64,000 nucleotides of DNA from Pygmaiobacter massiliensis (GTDB lineage Bacteria; Bacillota; Clostridia; Oscillospirales; Ruminococcaceae), in the NCBI GenBank assembly GCA_022778585.1, contig JALFTI010000002.1, positions 44,826 through 108,825 of the forward strand. Direction: 5' to 3'. The translations under genes and the position numbers were made by a program. Shown here in pieces: positions 36,587 through 45,013 of this stretch. The notes below the pieces were generated by a model. It was given only the letters and a program-made list of their open reading frames with translations. It had not been told where the DNA came from and did not search any database. Numbering within the stretch: position 1 is the first letter of the stretch; each line of letters begins with the position of its first letter.

Positions 36587-38206
36587 GTGATTTTGAAAAA
36601 TTACTTTAAGAGCAAAGAAACTTTGAAAGATTTCTCAGTCAATTGGCTTTACAGCATATGGAGCCGCTTGTTTGGAATTGCAATGATTTTTACTGTCTTG
36701 CTTTTGCTTTTTGTTGATAAAAATATGGATTTTCAAAAAAGAACGCCCAACGACTTGCTATTGTCAAATTGGCAGTTAGTTCCATGGGTGGTTTTGTTAT
36801 TGGTAAGCTTTGGGTTTCTTTGTGGTACCAAACGCTTTGGTAATGGAAAAACACAAATACAGGCTAGCTTTTATAAAGTGCTTTCTTTTTATTTTGTTGT
36901 AGTGCTGATTCTGCAGCTTATAGTTGGGAGAAGCATTTGGTTTTATACAGGCTGGGATGTAGAAATTGTAACCCATACGGCACAGACCTTAGCGGATTTT
37001 GGTATGCGGCAGGCAATGGATGAAAATAGTTGGTATTACAGTATTTATCCTAATAATGTATTTTTGACTCTTATTTTGTCATTTTTATTCAAAGCTGGAA
37101 ATGTTTTCTTTTCAGCGCAGCCATACTGTATGCTCGTTCTGGCAAGTATTCTATCGGTTTGGATATCTTGTTATCTGGGTGCTCTATGTATTTATAGGCT
37201 GACGGAAAGTGTTCCCGTCACAGCTTTTGCGGTAGCGCTGGAAACGGTATTGATTGCGTTTTCGGGATGGATTGTAATTCCCTATACCGACACCTTTGGC
37301 ATGCTGTTCCCAGCAGTAGCACTAGCCTGTATAGTTTTTATTCGGCATAAGGCTTGGCAGGCAGCAGCGGTTACTGGCATAACAGGAATAGGCTCGCTGA
37401 TAAAACCCACGATTTTAATTTTCTGGATTGCGTATGTCATAGTGTGTACGATTAACTGGCTGAAACATTTGCAGATGAAAGAGAAGAATAAAAAGCAGAT
37501 CCTTTGCTGTGTGGGCGCAATAATCGTTGCGTTTGCAGGTGTTCTGGCTATAAAAAGCTATAATCCAATGGAGTATTATCTCAATAAAGAAGCGTCTTTA
37601 TCTATAACCCATTACCTTATGATGGGGGCAAATGAAGGATGGGATGGAGGTTATTGTCAGGAGGATGTTGATTTTTCAAATGAACATTTGGACCGGGCAG
37701 ATAGGCAAAAGCAGAATATAGAAGTGTTTAAAGCAAGGCTGAAGGAGATGGGGCCTGCAGGAACAGTGAATTTGTTGCTGCGAAAGCACTTGCTGAATTA
37801 TAACAATGGACAGTTTGCTTGGGGATATGAAGGGAATTTTTACAAAACAGAAAACGAAAATACTGATGCGTTGGCGGTGTTTTTGCAGCAGACTTACTAT
37901 AGAATATGGCAAGACCCGAAGGGGCAGGTTTTCGCTTTGATTCAGCAGGTGGTTTGGCTGACCGTTCTGGTGGGTGCCACAGGACTGGCTTTTGGAAACA
38001 ATAAACAAAAATATTGGAGCCAGGTGGAGACGGTGGCGCTTACCTTGTTGGGAATAACGATGTTTTTGCTGATTTTTGAATGCAGGTCCAGGTATTTATA
38101 CCTGTTTACTCCGCTTTTTGTTTGTATGTTTGCAGTAGGAATGCAAAGGTGGTGTGCATTTTTTTCTTGTTGTATCTTTAAAAAGAAAAGGTGTGGTGAA
38201 ACCTGA
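36587..38206 (+). CDS. Polytopic membrane protein, probable GT-C glycosyltransferase
   Basis: A 539-residue protein with about 11-12 hydrophobic segments. After the first two segments, TGWDVEIVTHTAQTLADFG places an acidic residue in the first external loop, as in GT-C (PMT/ArnT-like) lipid-linked sugar transferases. YSIYPNNVFLTLILSFLF and IGSLIKPTILIFWI are also typical. A large extracytoplasmic region (about 330-440) is followed by three final membrane segments. Start is GTG 36587 with AAGGA upstream. The gene and its upstream 200 bases are visibly AT-rich compared with all neighbours, suggesting horizontal acquisition. Exact function unknown. Confidence 0.75.
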   Translation: MILKNYFKSKETLKDFSVNWLYSIWSRLFGIAMIFTVLLLLFVDKNMDFQKRTPNDLLLSNWQLVPWVVLLLVSFGFLCGTKRFGNGKTQIQASFYKVLSFYFVVVLILQLIVGRSIWFYTGWDVEIVTHTAQTLADFGMRQAMDENSWYYSIYPNNVFLTLILSFLFKAGNVFFSAQPYCMLVLASILSVWISCYLGALCIYRLTESVPVTAFAVALETVLIAFSGWIVIPYTDTFGMLFPAVALACIVFIRHKAWQAAAVTGITGIGSLIKPTILIFWIAYVIVCTINWLKHLQMKEKNKKQILCCVGAIIVAFAGVLAIKSYNPMEYYLNKEASLSITHYLMMGANEGWDGGYCQEDVDFSNEHLDRADRQKQNIEVFKARLKEMGPAGTVNLLLRKHLLNYNNGQFAWGYEGNFYKTENENTDALAVFLQQTYYRIWQDPKGQVFALIQQVVWLTVLVGATGLAFGNNKQKYWSQVETVALTLLGITMFLLIFECRSRYLYLFTPLFVCMFAVGMQRWCAFFSCCIFKKKRCGET

Positions 38207-38276
38207 TAAACACACCCAGAAGAAAAAACCTTCGCCCCGTCTTTTTGCCAGAATTTTCGAGAAAAACGGCAAAGGC

Positions 38277-38305
38277 TTGCTTTTATAAGTAAAATTATCT
38301 AAAAT
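38277..38305 (+). promoter_or_regulatory. Promoter of the purine operon leader
   Basis: TTGCTT (38277-38282), 17-bp spacer, TAAAAT (38300-38305). It is the only convincing promoter before purE. Confidence 0.65.
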
Positions 38306-38350
38306 AAAGAAGAAAGAACAGGCGCACATCCGCAGAAGGGAGCGTTTTGT

Positions 38351-38458
38351 ATGGAGCAGCTGGGTATTTGCGGCGTATTGCAGGGTAAGCGGGAATATGG
38401 CGGCGGCTTCGTGCGCGCTTTTGAGCGGGCAGGGTGCAGCCTGACGCAACAAGTGTAA
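38351..38458 (+). CDS. Possible 35-residue leader peptide of the pur operon
   Basis: A 35-codon frame starts at ATG 38351, eight bases after a good AAGGGAG ribosome site. It begins MEQLGICGVLQGKREY, is rich in Gly/Arg and ends QQV. It lies between the pur promoter and a strong terminator that precedes purE, the classic position for a leader peptide or attenuator. I recognise no homologue. No guanine, PRPP or ZTP riboswitch consensus was recognised in this leader. It could also be chance within a structured leader. Confidence 0.4.
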   Translation: MEQLGICGVLQGKREYGGGFVRAFERAGCSLTQQV

Positions 38459-38459
38459 C

Positions 38460-38493
38460 AAAAAGGCTATGGCGGCAAACCATAGCCTTTTTT
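38460..38493 (+). terminator. Leader terminator (possible attenuator) before purE
   Basis: 13-bp stem AAAAAGGCTATGG (38460-38472) / CCATAGCCTTTTT (38480-38492) with T run, between the leader frame and purE, so the operon must read through or be released from it. TATGGCGGC in the 5' arm (38468-38476) is repeated upstream at 38396-38404 inside the leader ORF. Confidence 0.8.
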
Positions 38494-38555
38494 GTTTTTG
38501 CCTTTTGGGGGTAAGCCTGCCGAAAGGTTACAAAAAACAGGAGGGCAAAAGCGGT

Positions 38556-39062
38556 ATGAGCGAAAAAAAAGTAGCGGTCATTATGGGAAGCGACAGTGAC
38601 TGGAAGGTGGTAAAGGCCTGCGTGGATGAGCTTGCGGCCATGCATATTCCCACACAGGTAAAAATTATGAGCGCCCACCGCACGCCCGAGCAGGCAGCGG
38701 CGTTTGCCAAAAGCGCCCGGGCCGAGGGCTTTGGCGTGTTGATTGCCGCCGCCGGCATGGCGGCGCATCTGGCAGGGGCCTTGGCAGCCAATACCACATT
38801 GCCGGTTATCGGCATTCCAATCAAGGGCGGCGCGCTGGATGGGCTGGATGCCCTTTTGGCAACGGTTATGATGCCTTCCGGCATTCCGGTGGCTACCGTG
38901 GCGCTGAACGGCGCCAAAAACGCAGCGGTGCTTGCGGCCCAAATTTTGGCAGTGGAAGATGAGCGGCTAGCGCTGCTTTTGGACGAAAAGCGCCGTGAGA
39001 TGGCACGCCAGATTGAAGAAAAGAATGAAGCCCTGCAAAAAGAACTGGCAGGCCAAGGCTAA
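38556..39062 (+). CDS. purE: N5-carboxyaminoimidazole ribonucleotide mutase
   Basis: A 168-residue PurE that converts N5-CAIR (or AIR plus CO2) to CAIR in purine synthesis. It opens [17 protein letters not shown], the substrate phosphate-binding SDSD motif. SAHRTPEQ and [25 protein letters not shown] follow. Length and motifs fit class I PurE, which normally needs PurK, but no purK lies in this operon. ATG 38556 follows AGGAGG. First structural gene of the operon. Confidence 0.96.
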   Translation: MSEKKVAVIMGSDSDWKVVKACVDELAAMHIPTQVKIMSAHRTPEQAAAFAKSARAEGFGVLIAAAGMAAHLAGALAANTTLPVIGIPIKGGALDGLDALLATVMMPSGIPVATVALNGAKNAAVLAAQILAVEDERLALLLDEKRREMARQIEEKNEALQKELAGQG

Positions 39063-39133
39063 AGCACAGCGGCAGATTTTAAAAAGAAAGACCGTCGATT
39101 TATTATTTTGTTAAATATAAAAGGGAGAGAGAA

Positions 39134-39847
39134 ATGATGAAAAAGCTGGAGCAGTTGTACGAAGGCAAAGCAAAAAAGGTGTTCGCTACCGATGACCCCA
39201 ATATTGTGCTGGTAGACTATAAAGACGATGCCACCGCTGGCGACGGGGCCAAAAAGGGCACCATTCGGGGTAAAGGTGTGGTGAACAACAAGCTGACCAA
39301 CAACCTGATGAAGATGCTGGAAGAAAAAGGGGTTCCCACCCACTATGTACAGGAGCTGAGCGACCGGGAGACCCTAGTGAAAAAGGTTGAAATTGTGCCG
39401 TTGGAGGTTATTGTGCGCAATGTGGCGGCCGGCAGCTTTTCCAAACGGCTGGGCGTTGCCGAGGGAACGGCGCTTAAATGCCCCACTTTGGAGTTCAGCT
39501 ATAAAAACGACGAATATCATGACCCGCTCATCAACCACTACCATGCACTGGCACTGGGTCTTGCCACCCAGCAGGAGATCGACACCATCTCCAGCTATGC
39601 TTTTAAAATCAACGACATTCTGAAAGAATACCTTTTGGGCTTTAACATTCGCCTGATTGACTTTAAACTGGAGTTTGGCCGCCTGCCGGACGGTACCATT
39701 GTGTTGGCCGACGAGATCAGCCCCGACACCTGCCGCTTCTGGGATGCCACCACCGGTGCCCATCTGGATAAAGACTTGTTCCGGCGGGACCTGGGCGGCG
39801 AAGAGGAAGCCTACCAGGAAGTAATGAAACGGCTTTTGGGGGTATGA
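39134..39847 (+). CDS. purC: SAICAR synthetase
   Basis: A 237-residue phosphoribosylaminoimidazole-succinocarboxamide synthase that ligates aspartate to CAIR using ATP. It begins KKLEQLYEGKAKKVFATDDP, with VEIVPLEVIVRNVAAGSFSKRLG, and the characteristic LIDFKLEFGRLPDGTIVLADEISPDTCRFWD. GGGAGAGAG precedes ATG 39134. It ends four bases before purF. Confidence 0.97.
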   Translation: MMKKLEQLYEGKAKKVFATDDPNIVLVDYKDDATAGDGAKKGTIRGKGVVNNKLTNNLMKMLEEKGVPTHYVQELSDRETLVKKVEIVPLEVIVRNVAAGSFSKRLGVAEGTALKCPTLEFSYKNDEYHDPLINHYHALALGLATQQEIDTISSYAFKINDILKEYLLGFNIRLIDFKLEFGRLPDGTIVLADEISPDTCRFWDATTGAHLDKDLFRRDLGGEEEAYQEVMKRLLGV

Positions 39848-39850
39848 TGG

Positions 39851-41305
39851 ATGGAAAAACTGCCTTGTGACAAGCTGCATGAAGAATGCGGTGTGTTTGG
39901 CGTGTACGACCGGGGGGAAGTGGGAGATGTGGCCCGCCTTTCCTACTACGGTTTGTATGCGCTGCAGCACCGCGGCCAGGAAAGCTGCGGAATTGCGGTG
40001 AATGACGACGGCGTTATTAACCTGCATAAGGACACCGGGCTGGTGAACGAGGTGTTTACCAAGGAAAAGCTGGACAGCCTGACCGGCCAGATGGCGGTGG
40101 GTCACTGCCGGTATGCCACCACCGGCTCCAAGCGGCGTTCCAATGCGCAGCCGCTTTTGGTGCGGCATATTAAGGGGCATATGGCGCTGGCCCACAACGG
40201 CAATTTGACCAACGCTGCCGAACTGCGCGAGCAGTATGAGATGGAGGGCGCCATCTTCCACACCACTACCGATACCGAGGTTATTGCCTATACCATTACC
40301 AAAGAGCGCATTCGTCAGCCGTCTATCGAGCGGGCAGTGCTGGCTGCCATGGAGAAGATTGCTGGCGCTTACAGCCTGGTCATCATGAGCCCCCGCAAGC
40401 TGATTGCTGCCCGCGACCCGATGGGGTTTAGGCCGCTGTGCATGGGGCGCATTGGCGAAAGCGTGGTGTTTGCCAGCGAATCCTGCGCGCTGGACGCAGT
40501 GGGGGCCACCTTTGAGCGGGATATTGAGCCCGGCGAGGTTGTGGTGGTCAGCGAAGATGGAATTCAGTGTTATACCGAGCACTGCAATAAAGCCCCCCGC
40601 AGCCTGTGCGTTTTTGAATTCATCTATTTTGCCCGGCCCGATTCGGTGGTGGACGGTGCCTCGGTACATATGGCCCGCCAGAAAGCCGGCCAGTTTTTGG
40701 CCCGCCAGCATCCGGTGGACGCCGATGTGGTGATCGGTGTGCCGGATTCCGGTCTGGATGCTGCATTGGGCTATTCCATGGAAAGCGGTATTCCGTTTAA
40801 CCTGGGCTTTTTGAAAAACAAATACATTGGCCGCACCTTTATTGCGCCCAACCAGGCCCAGCGCGAAAATGATGTAAGGGTGAAGCTCAACCCCATCAGC
40901 TCGGTGGTAAAGGGCAAACGGGTCGTGCTGATCGATGACTCGATTGTGCGGGGAACGACCAGCAAAAAAATTGTGAAGCTGATGCGCAAGGCCGGCGCAA
41001 CGGAAGTACATATGCGCCTGTCTTCACCGCCGTTTTTGTACCCGTGCTATTTTGGGGTGGATATCGACTCTTCGGAAAATTTGATCGCCTATAACCATAC
41101 CGTGGAGCAGATTGCCCAGATCATCGGGGTGGACTCGCTGGGATATCTGTCGGTGGATTGCCTGGACCAGCTGGCGGACGGCTGCAAGGAAGGGTTCTGC
41201 AAGGCCTGCTTTACCGGCAACTATCCGGTTAAGCCGCCCAAAAAAACCGAAAAGAACAAGTTTGAGTGCAAACTGTCGGAACGCAGGGAAAAGAACGGCG
41301 AATAA
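39851..41305 (+). CDS. purF: Amidophosphoribosyltransferase
   Basis: A 484-residue enzyme for the first committed step, transferring glutamine amide nitrogen to PRPP. A 12-residue propeptide precedes Cys13 in EECGVFGVYD, the glutaminase nucleophile. LQHRGQESCGIAV, HNGNLTN and GFRPLCMG follow. The PRPP-binding loop is VVLIDDSIVRGTTS. C-terminal cysteines in SVDCLDQLADGCKEGFCKACF fit the 4Fe-4S cluster of the B. subtilis-type enzyme, which makes it oxygen-sensitive. Starts four bases after purC. Confidence 0.97.
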   Translation: MEKLPCDKLHEECGVFGVYDRGEVGDVARLSYYGLYALQHRGQESCGIAVNDDGVINLHKDTGLVNEVFTKEKLDSLTGQMAVGHCRYATTGSKRRSNAQPLLVRHIKGHMALAHNGNLTNAAELREQYEMEGAIFHTTTDTEVIAYTITKERIRQPSIERAVLAAMEKIAGAYSLVIMSPRKLIAARDPMGFRPLCMGRIGESVVFASESCALDAVGATFERDIEPGEVVVVSEDGIQCYTEHCNKAPRSLCVFEFIYFARPDSVVDGASVHMARQKAGQFLARQHPVDADVVIGVPDSGLDAALGYSMESGIPFNLGFLKNKYIGRTFIAPNQAQRENDVRVKLNPISSVVKGKRVVLIDDSIVRGTTSKKIVKLMRKAGATEVHMRLSSPPFLYPCYFGVDIDSSENLIAYNHTVEQIAQIIGVDSLGYLSVDCLDQLADGCKEGFCKACFTGNYPVKPPKKTEKNKFECKLSERREKNGE

Positions 41306-41339
41306 CCCGCCTTAAGACGACAAAACGGGGGAAATAAAA

Positions 41340-42377
41340 ATGGAAAAAAGCTTCAGCGAAAGCTATAAAGCGGCCGGTGTGGATATAACCGCCGGCTACG
41401 AGGCCGTACAGCTGATGAAAGAGCATGTGGCCCGAACCATGACCCAGGGGGTTCTGGGCGGACTGGGCGGTTTTGGCGGCCTGTTCGAACTGGATTTGGA
41501 GCGGTTCAAAAAGCCGGTGCTGGTGTCCGGTACCGACGGGGTTGGAACCAAGCTGAAAATTGCTTTTATGATGGATAAGCACGACACGGTGGGCATTGAC
41601 TGCGTTGCCATGTGCGTAAACGATGTAATTTGCTGTGGTGCTGCACCGTTAATTTTTCTGGACTATATTGCCTGCGGCAAAAATGTGCCCGAAAAAATTG
41701 CCTCGATCGTGGCGGGGGTAGCAGAGGGTTGCGTGCAGGCGGGCGCTGCGCTGATTGGCGGCGAAACCGCCGAAATGCCCGGCTTTTACCCCGAAAACGA
41801 GTACGACCTGGCGGGCTTCACGGTGGGCTGCGTCAGCAAAGACCAAATTTTTGATAATACCGCCATGCGCAAGGGCGACGCAGTTATTGCGCTGCCTTCC
41901 TCGGGGGTTCATTCCAACGGCTTTTCGCTGGTGCGCAGGGTGTTTGACCTGGAACACAAGGGCCTGGACCGCTATTCGGCCGAACTTGGCAGGACCCTGG
42001 GCGAGGCGCTGCTGGAGCCCACCTGCATTTATGTAAAGCCGGTGCTGGCTTTGGCCCAAAAGGTGCGGGTGCTGGGGGTCAGCCACATTACCGGCGGCGG
42101 CTTTTACGAAAACATTCCCCGCTGCATGCCCAAGGGCCTTGCGGCAAAAATTGAAAAGCAAGCGGTGCGCACTCTGCCCATCTTCCCGCTTATCCAGCAG
42201 GAAGGGAAAATTCCCGAGCGGGATATGTACAATACCTTCAACATGGGGGTTGGTATGTGCATAATTGTGCCGGCCGACCAGGCCGACCAGGCCTTGCGGG
42301 TGCTGGCAGAGAACGGCCAGCCCAACGCTTACCTGCTGGGTGAAGTGTGCGAGGGCGAGGGCGTGGTGCTATGCTGA
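41340..42377 (+). CDS. purM: AIR synthetase (phosphoribosylformylglycinamidine cyclo-ligase)
   Basis: A 345-residue ATP-dependent enzyme closing the imidazole ring of AIR from FGAM. It opens [52 protein letters not shown] and [21 protein letters not shown] follow, and near the end [19 protein letters not shown]-rich ribosome site precedes ATG 41340. Its last seven bases overlap purN. Confidence 0.97.
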   Translation: MEKSFSESYKAAGVDITAGYEAVQLMKEHVARTMTQGVLGGLGGFGGLFELDLERFKKPVLVSGTDGVGTKLKIAFMMDKHDTVGIDCVAMCVNDVICCGAAPLIFLDYIACGKNVPEKIASIVAGVAEGCVQAGAALIGGETAEMPGFYPENEYDLAGFTVGCVSKDQIFDNTAMRKGDAVIALPSSGVHSNGFSLVRRVFDLEHKGLDRYSAELGRTLGEALLEPTCIYVKPVLALAQKVRVLGVSHITGGGFYENIPRCMPKGLAAKIEKQAVRTLPIFPLIQQEGKIPERDMYNTFNMGVGMCIIVPADQADQALRVLAENGQPNAYLLGEVCEGEGVVLC

Positions 42378-42964
42378 GAATTGCTGTGCTGGTTTCGGGC
42401 GGCGGCACCAATCTGCAGGCTATTATTGACGCGAAGGCAACTGGCAGAATTGAAAACGGAGCGCTGGCTTTGGTAGTGGCAAGCCGCCCGGGCATTTTTG
42501 CACTGGAACGGGCCAAAAAGGCGGATATCCCCACCGCGGTGGTGCGCCGTAAGGACTTTGCCGATCAGGACGCGTTTGACCAGGCGCTTTTGGGCCTTTT
42601 GGCCGATTATCAGATCGATCTGGTGGTGCTGGCAGGATACCTCACTATCCTTTCGCCGACCGTTATCCGTGCTTATCCGCGCCGGATTCTGAATATCCAC
42701 CCCAGTTTGATCCCCAGCTTCTGCGGGGAGGGATTTTACGGGCTGAAGGTCCACCAGGCTGCCCTGGAAAAGGGGGTAAAGGTGACCGGAGCCACCGTGC
42801 ATTTTGTAAATGAAATTCCCGATGGGGGAGAAATTTTGCTGCAAAAAGCGGTGGAGGTGCAGGCAGACGACACTCCCGAAACCCTGCAGCGGCGCGTGAT
42901 GGAACAGGCCGAATGGCAGCTTTTGCCCCTTGCCATTGAGATGTGCTGTGACGGCCTGGCATAA
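42371..42964 (+). CDS. purN: Phosphoribosylglycinamide formyltransferase
   Basis: A 197-residue 10-formyl-THF-dependent GAR transformylase. [19 protein letters not shown] opens the domain. [31 protein letters not shown] carries the catalytic Asn-His pair. [19 protein letters not shown] carries the catalytic Asp region. Start ATG 42371 overlaps the purM stop, so translation is coupled. It uses formyl-THF supplied by Fhs (62126). Confidence 0.97.
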   Translation: MLRIAVLVSGGGTNLQAIIDAKATGRIENGALALVVASRPGIFALERAKKADIPTAVVRRKDFADQDAFDQALLGLLADYQIDLVVLAGYLTILSPTVIRAYPRRILNIHPSLIPSFCGEGFYGLKVHQAALEKGVKVTGATVHFVNEIPDGGEILLQKAVEVQADDTPETLQRRVMEQAEWQLLPLAIEMCCDGLA

Positions 42965-43022
42965 GTATTTTGTATGTAGAACCGCCGTCAAAGGCGGCAT
43001 AGGGAAAAGGAGCGTGTAATTT

Positions 43023-43796
43023 ATGGCGGGACAGGACCTTTTCAAACTTCTTTCGGAAAACAGCTACCCGGGCCGCGGCATTGTGCTGGGCCGCAGCCAG
43101 GACGGCAGATACGCGGTGGCAGCCTACTTTATCATGGGCCGGTCGGCCAACAGCCGCAACCGGGTTTTTACCGAACATGACGGCGGTATTATTACCGAGG
43201 CGGCGGATGAGGCCAAAATGGTGGATCCGTCCCTCATCATCTATGCGCCGGTACGGGTGCTGGCCGAACGCACCATTGTTACCAACGGTGACCAGACCGA
43301 CACCATCTACGATACCATGGCCGATGGCGGGAGCTTTTCCCGGGCGCTGCGCACTCGGACCTTTGAGCCGGATGCTCCCAACTATACCCCCCGCATTTCG
43401 GGCTATGTAAAGGTGTTTGGCGGCCGCATGCGGGTGCGCATGTCCGTCTTGAAATCGGACGACGGCAATCCCGATTCGGTGGAGCGCTTCTTCTTTGAAT
43501 ATCCGCAGCTTGCCCCGGGCGCCGGGCGGTACCTGCACACCTACCAGGGGGACGGAAACCCGCTGCCCAGCTTTTTTGGCGAACCGGAGAAGGTTGTGCT
43601 GGAAGGGGATATCGATTCGTTTACAAACCGTATGTGGGAAAGCCTGAATTCGGAGAACAAGGTCAGTTTGTTTGTGCGGTATATTCCGCTGGAAGGCGGC
43701 GAGCCCGAGACCCGCATTTTGAACAAATACCAGAAAAAACCCCGCGGCAAGGCTCCCGAAAAGGCGCAAAAGCGCAGCGAGCTGTACCCGTTTTGA
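43023..43796 (+). CDS. purO: IMP cyclohydrolase (PurO-type)
   Basis: A 257-residue protein of the IMP_cyclohyd/PurO family, unrelated to the IMP cyclohydrolase domain of bacterial PurH. It closes FAICAR to IMP. Visible family stretches are NSYPGRGIVLGRSQDGRYAVAAYFIMGRSANSRNR at the start, VTNGDQTDTIY, and YTPRISGYV. The C-terminal 20 residues are Lys/Pro/Arg-rich and likely disordered. It is placed directly before a stand-alone AICAR transformylase; together they replace bifunctional PurH. This split, with an archaeal-type cyclohydrolase, is seen in Clostridia. It follows purN after 58 bases. Confidence 0.9.
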   Translation: MAGQDLFKLLSENSYPGRGIVLGRSQDGRYAVAAYFIMGRSANSRNRVFTEHDGGIITEAADEAKMVDPSLIIYAPVRVLAERTIVTNGDQTDTIYDTMADGGSFSRALRTRTFEPDAPNYTPRISGYVKVFGGRMRVRMSVLKSDDGNPDSVERFFFEYPQLAPGAGRYLHTYQGDGNPLPSFFGEPEKVVLEGDIDSFTNRMWESLNSENKVSLFVRYIPLEGGEPETRILNKYQKKPRGKAPEKAQKRSELYPF

Positions 43797-43814
43797 CCGA
43801 AAGGACGAAGGACG

Positions 43815-44987
43815 ATGAAGGAACTGGAACTGAAATATGGCTGCAACCCCAATCAAAAGCCTGCCTGTATTTTTATGCGGCAGGGAGAACTGCCGGTCCG
43901 GGTGGAAAATGGCCGGCCGGGATACATTAATTTTCTGGATGCGTTAAACTCCTGGCAGCTGGTAAAGGAACTGAAGCAGGCCACCGGCATCTGTGCGGCG
44001 GCAAGCTTCAAGCATGTTTCGCCCGCCGGCGCGGCTTTGGGGCTGCCCCTTTCCGATACCTTGAAAAAAATCTATTTTGTGGAAGGTATGGAATTAAGCC
44101 CGCTGGCCTGCGCCTACGCCCGGGCCCGCGGCGCGGACCGTATGTCCAGCTTTGGCGATTGGATCGCCCTTTCGGACGAGTGCGATGAGTCCACCGCCCG
44201 GGTGATTGCAAAAGAGGTATCGGATGGCATTATTGCCCCCGGTTATACCCAGCAGGCGCTGGAGATTTTGAAGAAGAAAAAAAAGGGCGCTTATAACATC
44301 GTTACCATCGACCCGGATTATACCCCCGCGCCGGTGGAAGAAAAGGATGTGTTCGGCGTGACCTTCCGCCAGGGCCGCAATGAGCTTGCCATCAATGAAA
44401 GCATGCTGGAAAACCTGGTGACCGAAAACAAAACCCTCACCCCCGAACAAAAACGCGACCTGGTGGTGGCGCTGATCACCCTCAAATACACCCAGTCCAA
44501 TTCGGTCTGCTACACCAAGGACGGCCAGGCAAGTGGGGTGGGCGCCGGCCAGCAGAGCCGCGTTCACTGCACCCGGCTTGCCGGCAACAAGGCGGACAAC
44601 TGGCATTTGCGCCAGCACCCGAAGGTGCTGGGGCTGGAATTTGTGGACGGGCTGGGCCGCGCCAACCGGGACAACGCCATCGATGTTTATATCAGCGACG
44701 AATGGGAGGATGTGCTGGCCGACGGTGTTTGGCAGAACACCTTTAAGGTAAAGCCCGAACCGCTTACCCGCGAAGAAAAGCGCGCATTTTTGGATAAGGT
44801 GCGGGGCGTCTGCCTGGGCAGCGATGCCTTTTTCCCGTTCGGTGACAATGTGGAACGGGCCCGCAAATCCGGCGTGGAGGCCATCGTCCAGCCCGGTGGT
44901 TCCATTCGGGATGACCAGGTGATTGAGACCTGCAACCGGTACGGCATTGCCATGGCCTTCTGCGGGCTGCGGCTGTTCCACCATTAA
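43815..44987 (+). CDS. AICAR formyltransferase, stand-alone (PurH C-terminal type)
   Basis: A 390-residue phosphoribosylaminoimidazolecarboxamide formyltransferase lacking the MGS-like IMP cyclohydrolase domain of usual PurH. It opens LKYGCNPNQKPA. ASFKHVSPAGAALG carries the catalytic Lys-His. YTQSNSVCYTKDGQASGVGAGQQSRVHC, DAFFPFGDNVERARKSG, QPGGSIRDDQVI and terminal GLRLFHH match the AICARFT fold. It formylates AICAR with 10-formyl-THF, passing FAICAR to the adjacent cyclohydrolase. The start is 18 bases after that gene. Confidence 0.94.
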   Translation: MKELELKYGCNPNQKPACIFMRQGELPVRVENGRPGYINFLDALNSWQLVKELKQATGICAAASFKHVSPAGAALGLPLSDTLKKIYFVEGMELSPLACAYARARGADRMSSFGDWIALSDECDESTARVIAKEVSDGIIAPGYTQQALEILKKKKKGAYNIVTIDPDYTPAPVEEKDVFGVTFRQGRNELAINESMLENLVTENKTLTPEQKRDLVVALITLKYTQSNSVCYTKDGQASGVGAGQQSRVHCTRLAGNKADNWHLRQHPKVLGLEFVDGLGRANRDNAIDVYISDEWEDVLADGVWQNTFKVKPEPLTREEKRAFLDKVRGVCLGSDAFFPFGDNVERARKSGVEAIVQPGGSIRDDQVIETCNRYGIAMAFCGLRLFHH

Positions 44988-45013
44988 GGCGCCCGGAAAA
45001 GGAAGGAGAAGGC

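Noticed and set aside
38207..38555. A purine, PRPP (ykkC-type) or ZTP (pfl) riboswitch before purE
   Set aside because: None of the conserved core sequences could be found on reading the leader.
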